Source: Hamiltosporidium magnivora
Taxonomy: Eukaryota > Microsporidia > Dubosqiidae
Assembly (NCBI GenBank): GCA_004325065.1
Contig: PITI01000373.1
Coordinates: 1-13,388 of the forward strand
DNA length: 13,388 nucleotides
Direction: 5' to 3'
Part shown: positions 8,231 through 13,388 of the stretch, piece after piece
How the letters are laid out: the number at the start of each line of letters is the position of its first letter
How positions within the stretch are numbered: position 1 is the first letter of the stretch
Program-made: the position numbers and the translations under genes
Notes under the pieces: generated by a model
Database searches by the model: none
What the model was told of the DNA's origin: nothing
The model's input: the letters and a program-made list of their open reading frames with translations, nothing else

Positions 8231-9491
8231 AATTTTTATAAACAAAAATATTTCTCTTTATATATCACGAAAAGCAAGTATTTTGATCTTCATTTTGGTT
8301 CAAATATGAAAAAAAACTTATAATCTAATACAAAAATATTTTTTTTTGATAAAATTTTAAATTAATTACTTTAAGGAATTTTTTTTATATTTTTTTTAAA
8401 ATATTTTATTTCTAAATTATACGTAAAAAGATTCTAAGTAGGATATTTAAATACAACTCTATGAATATAAAATACCATCTTGAAATAATTTAAAAAAGAA
8501 GAATTTAAATATTTTTATTTGAAACAATTATATTGGATGATTTATTATTTAACTTCAACATTAGAATGAAAAGATATTTATAAAAAAATTTTAAATTTTT
8601 AATTGCTTGACAACAAATTATGAATTTTAAAATTAAAACTTAAGAAAATGTTATAAATCGATAAATTGAAAGAAAATCTATATCATATAATTTAATCGAA
8701 CATTTTTTAAAAATATTTTTTTAATCAAATTTCATGAAGAAATTTTCTTTGATTCAATATAAGATAATAAAAATCTACTGAATTTATTATGTATCGATTT
8801 TTTTGAGGAAAATATACTCTTTTATATTTCAAAAGTTTTCGCTGATTTACATTTATTAATATTAAAGTCAAATTTATCTTTCATAGTTTATATTTTTTAA
8901 TATCTTCATTTTTCTATATTCGATAAATAGATTTTATTAAGAAACCACAAAAAATACTTAATTCATCCACTGTTTATTCATTTCGGATCTTTTATCTAGA
9001 TTTTCTGGTCTTTTGCTCTTTTCTTTGTATATTTATACTGCTAGAAGATAACTTATGACTCTTAGTTTATCATATATAGTTGTATACTTATTTATAATAT
9101 TATATAATCCAAATGTCGGAAAAAAATGATTAGATAGATTAAGTCTGTAAAATATAAATCATAAATTCGAATTCAAAATTAAATGGAATTTCTGTTGCAA
9201 ATAAAAATATAAAAATAAAATTGGAAATCTATATTATCTGAGAACTGAACCTGACAAATAAAAAAAAATTAAGTCTAAAAATATTTTTATAATCTAAAAA
9301 AAATTCTTACATTAATGACATTAAAGTGTCAGATATTGAGTTAAATACAATAAATCAGTTTAAACTTACAATATCTTACATATATATTAGTTCATAAATC
9401 AATTAAAAATTATTTTATATAGTTTTGCAAATTAAAACTTTAAATAATCTAATTCAAACATATTTTTAAAGTATGAAAGATTTAAGTTAAA

Positions 9492-9533
9492 TTTTTTAGA
9501 ACAAACCAATGATTTTTTAAAACAAACTAATGA
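9492..9533. repeat. Tandem 21-bp duplication
   Basis: Two head-to-tail 21-bp units: TTTTTTAGAACAAACCAATGA (9492-9512) and TTTTTTAAAACAAACTAATGA (9513-9533), differing at two positions. This looks like a simple local duplication in the AT-rich spacer. No function is indicated. Confidence 0.7.
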
Positions 9534-9945
9534 TTTTGATATAATGTAGCTTAAAAAAAATTCATTTGATAAATTTTATTTGATGAACTATTGGAATAAA
9601 TCAAAGTATATTTTCATATATTAAAAGTCTAAAATCTAGACGAATCCAATTATAAAATTCATAAAATAATTATCTGAAGCTATTAAAATTACAAATGTTT
9701 TTTTATATAAAAGTATTAAAAAAATTATCAATTCTTTACCGAAATCGAAATTTCATATAAAAATTACAATAAAAATTCAAAAAAAACATTTTTAATTTAT
9801 ATTTATTTTTTTACATATTTCAAAAAATGTTAAGAAAAATCAATAAAACCAAAATAAAAATCGCGAAAATTGCTAAACCAATACTTCATACTTAAAACAA
9901 ATGACAAATAAAAGTACAAAGTTATTTATAAAAATAATGTTTCTT

Positions 9946-11640
9946 TTAAAATTCCGTCTCAGGTATTTCATTTACAATCAAAGATTGATATTTTACTCGT
10001 ATTATATTTTCTTCAATATTGTTTTCTTGTGTAAATATCATAATTTTACTTTCACTGTCACGTATAGCCTTTACAAGCGATAATAAATATTTATCAAACA
10101 CATTTGATTTTCTATTTATCGTTTTTTTCTTTTTACTTTCAACTTCAATTTGTTTATAAATAAATTTGTGTGAAATTAAAATTATTTTAGAAATTTTATT
10201 CCATGTATTGAAATTTAAATTTTTAAGTATTTGATAATCAGTTATTTTCATAGCTTCCATTCTCTTATTTATTTTAACAAAAAGAATGGTTAAATATTTT
10301 ATATATTCAGTTATGTACTTCAAATTAAATTCTATTTTTATATCTTCAAACATATATACTATAAATTCTATACATTTACATATATTCTCTAAACAGATAT
10401 ATACTAAATCTATAATTGAAAATATTCCAAATATTTCATCAAAATATAACATTAAATAACTGAAATTATCTTTATATTCTTGAATTAGGCATTTAAGATC
10501 ATCAAAATCCAAGCTCATTCTAATTTTCCAAAGATATGTATATTTTAGAGTTGTTTTATTAGTCAGTGGAAAGTTAATAATTCCATTACCAATAGTTTGA
10601 AAACATGTATCTTCCACAGAAAATATTGTAAAAACAATCTCTAGAATATTAAAAATGGACTGAACTACTGTTTCTTTGATTTTTAGGTTTAAAACTGTTG
10701 AATAAAATGATACAATCACTTTCAAAACATTTTCTTTTGTAGAAATATCATAAATAACGGTTTCATACAAAAATATATTTTTTAAAAAAGTAAATACATG
10801 GTTTCCATCGATTTTTTTTAATTTAGTTAATATTCTTTTTTGGAAAAGTAATAATAAATTTTCATCAATTTTATCTTTTAAAAAATATTTTTTATAAAAA
10901 AAATTAAGAAAAATTGATTCTTGACGAAGATCCAGTAATGGATCACATCTTAGAAGTAATTTATCTATTGTGATATCTTTGGTATAAAAATAATAAAAAT
11001 TACATCGCACAAATTCATAAAGATGTGAATTATCATAAATTTTTCTTTTTAAGAGAACTGTGTATTTCTCATAATTATTTCTGATTGTATAAATTAATAC
11101 AATCAATAAAATGATAATAAAAATATTTCTTTCTTCTTTATTGTACAATATAGGATCATCAATAAGTTTTTTAATAAATTTATCAATTAAATTATCGTTG
11201 TAATTTGTATCAAATACAGCTGAAAATACATTTAAATCAAAAATAATGATACTATTTCTTTCGGGACCAATATTTATTGCCATTAGAAAATTAAGATAAA
11301 TTATGGAAAAATCATACATCGTAATTGGTTTGTGAGCCTCATGTGCAACATTTTGTGCTTTTAAAAAAATATTTGGATTTGTTTGTGCCAATTTCATTCT
11401 AAAAACCATCTGCATGTGTATATTCTCCTTGAAATAATTTTTAGCACAAGTAGAAGTTTTTTTTGGTTGAAATATATTTTCTGCTTCTTGAATTTTATAT
11501 GAAAAACTTTCTATTTTACAAGTGCAGTTTTCATTCATATTTTCATTTGTAGTTTCACTCATATTAGAAATTCTTTTTATTATTTTGGTACTATGATCAT
11601 GTGAAGTTTGTGACTGTCGTTTTTCCTTCTGTGAATCCAT
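9946..11640 (-). CDS. Hypothetical 564-residue protein, family not recognised
   Basis: Intact frame from ATG at 11640, supported by a GGG motif ten bases upstream. An upstream ATG inside that motif is in another frame. The N-terminus (1-60) is polar and S/T/N/E-rich with CTC near residue 40, and probably disordered. From about residue 80 the protein is mostly hydrophobic/polar alternation rich in I, L, F, K and N, which suggests a long run of amphipathic helices (an alpha-solenoid or similar scaffold). One stretch (RNIFIIILLIVLIYTIRN, about 165-185) is hydrophobic enough for a single membrane helix but may be a buried helix instead. A basic patch, ESKKKKTINRK, lies near residue 500. No catalytic motif was recognised. 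It is divergently arranged with the intron-bearing gene at 12260, with about 620 bp between starts. A fast-evolving homologue of a nuclear-pore, transport or complex-scaffold protein is possible, but the sequence gives no specific support. Confidence 0.85.
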   Translation of the reverse strand: MDSQKEKRQSQTSHDHSTKIIKRISNMSETTNENMNENCTCKIESFSYKIQEAENIFQPKKTSTCAKNYFKENIHMQMVFRMKLAQTNPNIFLKAQNVAHEAHKPITMYDFSIIYLNFLMAINIGPERNSIIIFDLNVFSAVFDTNYNDNLIDKFIKKLIDDPILYNKEERNIFIIILLIVLIYTIRNNYEKYTVLLKRKIYDNSHLYEFVRCNFYYFYTKDITIDKLLLRCDPLLDLRQESIFLNFFYKKYFLKDKIDENLLLLFQKRILTKLKKIDGNHVFTFLKNIFLYETVIYDISTKENVLKVIVSFYSTVLNLKIKETVVQSIFNILEIVFTIFSVEDTCFQTIGNGIINFPLTNKTTLKYTYLWKIRMSLDFDDLKCLIQEYKDNFSYLMLYFDEIFGIFSIIDLVYICLENICKCIEFIVYMFEDIKIEFNLKYITEYIKYLTILFVKINKRMEAMKITDYQILKNLNFNTWNKISKIILISHKFIYKQIEVESKKKKTINRKSNVFDKYLLSLVKAIRDSESKIMIFTQENNIEENIIRVKYQSLIVNEIPETEF

Positions 11641-11655
11641 ATAAAATTCACCCTC
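11641..11655 (-). promoter_or_regulatory. GGG-type start-proximal promoter motif
   Basis: On the minus strand this reads GAGGGTGAATTTTAT immediately before the ATG. The G run (11651-11653) is ten bases from the start and is followed by an AATTTT-like stretch. Both match the known microsporidian pairing of a GGG- or CCC-type motif with an A/T element near the start codon. It supports the chosen start. Confidence 0.6.
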
Positions 11656-12238
11656 ATGTCTTTTTTTAATATTAGTGATTTGAATTGCAAAAAAATTATT
11701 GATTCCAAGATGTAAATAAAATGACCGAAATCAAAGGATTAGCTCAAAACTATAGAAAAATAGTCAAATATAAAAAATTAAATTGTTCTAAAACGGGAAA
11801 AAAAGGTAGAATAACCAAAAAAATATAATTATAAAAACCTTTTAGCATTTATATTTTGTTTTCGCAATAAACTTGTTTGAGTATCATTTTCTTGGTTTCT
11901 AAAAATAAATCTGATATTTATAAAACAAAAATAAAAATTAATATATTGCTATTCAATAAAAATATAAAAGAAACATGGTATCTAAACTTACAAACAATAT
12001 GATTCTTTTTTCTATTTTAAAACACGCCTTATTTTTCTAAATTTAAAAATATTTTAAAATTAATTAATTAACTATTTAAAATAAAAATAAACACACAATT
12101 TATTTAAAATTCTGTAATAAATTTGCATTCTGTTATATAAACTCATATGAGGATTGTTTTTTTGGTTTCATGAGTTTTTATTCCTATTAAAATTCTATTG
12201 AAAATTATTTCTCATTAATTTTCATGAATATTTTTAGA
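11656..12238. other. AT-rich spacer between divergent genes
   Basis: No established gene. A plus-strand frame at 11721-11828 encodes 35 very basic residues (MTEIKGLAQNYRKIVKYKKL...) and is the only notable one. It matches none of the small ribosomal proteins I know (eL29, eL39, eL40, eL41) and has no promoter motif, so it is not called as a gene. The remainder is A/T runs, including AATTAATTAATTAAC near 12059. Confidence 0.5.
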
Positions 12239-12250
12239 TAAATTTAGCCT
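12239..12250 (+). promoter_or_regulatory. AAATTT-like upstream element
   Basis: TAAATTTAGCCT lies 9-20 bases before the ATG at 12260. An AAATTT-like box is described upstream of many microsporidian genes, but in DNA this A/T-rich it can occur by chance. No clear CCC or GGG run accompanies it. Confidence 0.3.
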
Positions 12251-12259
12251 TATTTAAAA

Positions 12260-12697
12260 ATGAATACCTTAGCTAAAATAGAAATAGTAAGTTTTATATT
12301 CTAATAGTTTCTTGCATCTTTACAGTTAATTATAATTGCATCCACTGCTTATTTATTTGTATATCAGTTTACTGCCTTAACAATTATCTCCTTTTTGTTA
12401 TTTTCGGCTACGCTATTAAATTTTTTAAATTTTAAAAAATTGTTCGTCGAAAAAATTGTAAAAGGTATTTGTATTTCTAATTTAGCTTATAATGTGATTG
12501 CAAGAATTGCCTTTATACTTGGGTTTTTTATAATATTAGATAATTTATTTGTTATGCAAGTTGGTGTAAGAAATTGTGTCAGGTGTCCCGTGGTATCAAC
12601 GCTTGGAATTGTTTTTGCAAGTTTGTTATTATTTTTTTATTTTCTTGTTCTAGCATTTTTTATAATACGCGCTTATGATAAAATAAGTATTTCTTGA
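12260..12697 (+). CDS. Small four-helix membrane protein with a probable spliceosomal intron
   Basis: Exon 1 is 12260-12286 (ATG, encoding MNTLAKIEI). Exon 2 runs to the TGA at 12695-12697. Without splicing, translation from this ATG stops after 14 codons at a TAA inside the intron. Removing either 21 nt (12287-12307) or 39 nt (12287-12325) joins the short exon in frame to the long one, giving 138 or 132 residues. In the 138-residue form the likely membrane helices are about 10-30, 31-50 (ALTIISFLLFSATLLNFL), 73-92 (IARIAFILGFFIILDNLF) and 104-130. A short hydrophilic loop FKKLFVEKIVK separates helices 2 and 3, and VRNCVRCP with two Cys lies between helices 3 and 4. The tail RAYDKISIS is short and polar. 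Size and topology recall Tvp15/COPI-associated Golgi membrane proteins, but I see no diagnostic motif and do not assign it. An AATAAA polyadenylation-type signal lies 28 bases after the stop. Confidence 0.7.
12287..12325 (+). other. Spliceosomal intron (21 nt, alternative 39 nt)
   Basis: The donor is a perfect GTAAGT (12287-12292). Twelve or so bases later comes TTCTAATAG (12299-12307), a branch-site-like CTAAT fused to an AG acceptor. Very short introns with the branch point almost touching the 3' splice site are characteristic of microsporidia, so the 21-nt version fits best. A second acceptor, TTTACAG, ends at 12325, gives a 39-nt intron and has a better pyrimidine tract. Both lengths are multiples of three, the splice is in phase 0, and an in-frame TAA lies inside both versions. 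The position nine codons after the ATG is also typical, since reduced genomes retain introns near the 5' end. Confidence 0.7.
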
Positions 12698-12724
12698 ACT
12701 CTTTAATTATAAGATCGATTTCGT

Positions 12725-12730
12725 AAATAA
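12725..12730 (+). terminator. Candidate polyadenylation signal AATAAA
   Basis: AATAAA starts 28 bases after the TGA of the membrane-protein gene and is followed by T-rich sequence. The placement is right for a eukaryotic 3'-end signal, but the hexamer is common in DNA this A/T-rich. Confidence 0.35.
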
Positions 12731-12937
12731 ACTATTTTACTGTAAAATAATATTTTAAAATCAATATTCAGATCTTAAAATTAAATGATTCGATTATTTT
12801 ATATTATAAAGTAGATTATTTAAATAATATCATATTTGTTCTCTTGTTATTCTTTATTCAATTGCTAATCTTTATATTCAAATTATATATTACCACTAAA
12901 TAAATTAATTATAATTAATAAAAGAATTTTTTTATTT

Positions 12938-13388
12938 GAAGGTATCACATCTTTTTGAAAATAAGGGCAAGTGTTAGATTTGTTTTTATGACATTAACGG
13001 AGTTCTAAGTTTAACATAAATGAATGCTACCCCAACAATCTATCGGTAACCCCTGCGATACCTACATCCCAAAACCTTTCATCTAACAGGTGTGCAGAAC
13101 CTAATTAATAGGCGATCCAGTTTCCCGGAGTTCGTTATGTCCGTTGCATGGAGTGTGATCGAACACCGAAGCTTCCCTCTTTGGGCTTTCCCAAGACTAT
13201 GCAGCATTCACACTTACTCTACACTTTCTGAACCCAATAAAATTCTGGTTAAGATATATTTCAGAGACTTACATGGGGTCAACCTAGACAGTGCAATGTC
13301 GTAATACCAACAGATATAACCTGCTACTTGGCTTTCCCGGCTTTAACTGTTTTTATTTTTTTATATCTCCCAGGCGCTAAGTCTTCTA
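12938..13388 (-). mobile_element. Non-LTR retrotransposon copy 3 (3' region only; cut by window edge)
   Basis: Direct-orientation relative of 955-1382, starting near GGTATCACATC at 12942 and running off the right edge at CGCTAAGTCTTCTA, the same point as 1382 in copy 1. Only the 3' region is present, and the coding part, if any, lies beyond the window. Shared anchors include AGAACCTAATTAA (13097-13109), AAGATATATTTCAGAG, TATAACCTG and CTTTCCCGGCTTTAACTG. A 70-codon plus-strand frame (13092-13304) is antisense to the element and is not preserved in copy 1, where indels break it, so it is not a gene. The host spacer before it (12731-12937) shows nothing. Confidence 0.8.

Larger units (their letters stand above)
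8143..9945. other. Extremely AT-rich gene desert
   Basis: About 1.8 kb of nearly pure A/T spacer with stops in every frame. It contains only two short direct repeats, listed separately. No element fragment comparable to copies 1-3, no conserved coding piece and no RNA gene could be recognised. A 60-codon plus-strand frame beginning at 9901 runs into the end of the 564-residue gene on the opposite strand and looks like a shadow. Confidence 0.55.

Noticed and set aside
11721..11828. 35-codon very basic plus-strand frame
   Set aside because: It matches no known small ribosomal protein, has no start-proximal motif, and lysine-rich frames are easily produced by A-rich DNA.
13092..13304. 70-codon plus-strand frame near the right edge
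   Set aside because: It is antisense inside the retroelement 3' region; the matching part of copy 1 is broken by stops and by indels that are not multiples of three.

Overview
The window looks like nuclear DNA of a microsporidian with an expanded, retroelement-rich genome. Four things point that way. (1) The bases are very AT-rich, and the one clearly recognisable host gene, for the rRNA methyltransferase Spb1, is shorter than its yeast counterpart. (2) Short C or G runs sit just upstream of start codons: CCCC three bases before the Spb1 ATG, and GGG ten bases before the ATG of the 564-residue gene. Microsporidian promoters are known for such motifs. (3) A probable spliceosomal intron, 21 or 39 nt long and nine codons into a small membrane-protein gene, has the GTAAGT...CTAATAG layout of microsporidian introns. 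(4) There are decayed non-LTR retrotransposon copies whose reverse transcriptase ends in a restriction-like endonuclease. The genus cannot be fixed from the sequence alone.

Layout, left to right. 1-740 (minus) is decayed coding sequence, possibly another retroelement fragment. About 955-3402 (minus) is a 5'-truncated non-LTR element, copy 1: a broken reverse transcriptase/endonuclease frame ending at 1722, then a 3' region of about 770 bp. 3504-5510 (minus) is the intact SPB1 gene with its promoter motif. About 5655-6740 (plus) is copy 2, truncated further and holding only the last hundred or so codons plus the 3' region. 6741-9945 is extremely AT-rich and holds one small gene for a likely secreted protein (7897-8142, minus) and two short direct repeats. 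9946-11640 (minus) is an intact 564-residue orphan gene. 12260-12697 (plus) is the intron-bearing gene for a four-helix membrane protein. About 12938-13388 is copy 3, again on the minus strand and cut by the window edge.

The host genes do not form a pathway. Spb1 acts in nucleolar large-subunit ribosome maturation, the 81-residue protein appears to be exported, the 132/138-residue protein is integral to a membrane, and the 564-residue protein is unassigned. What organises the region is the retroelement family: three related copies, one inverted, bracket the genes. The element-derived DNA is visibly richer in G and C than the host spacers, so the window is a compositional mosaic. No tRNA, rRNA, CRISPR array or bacterial-type operon was seen.
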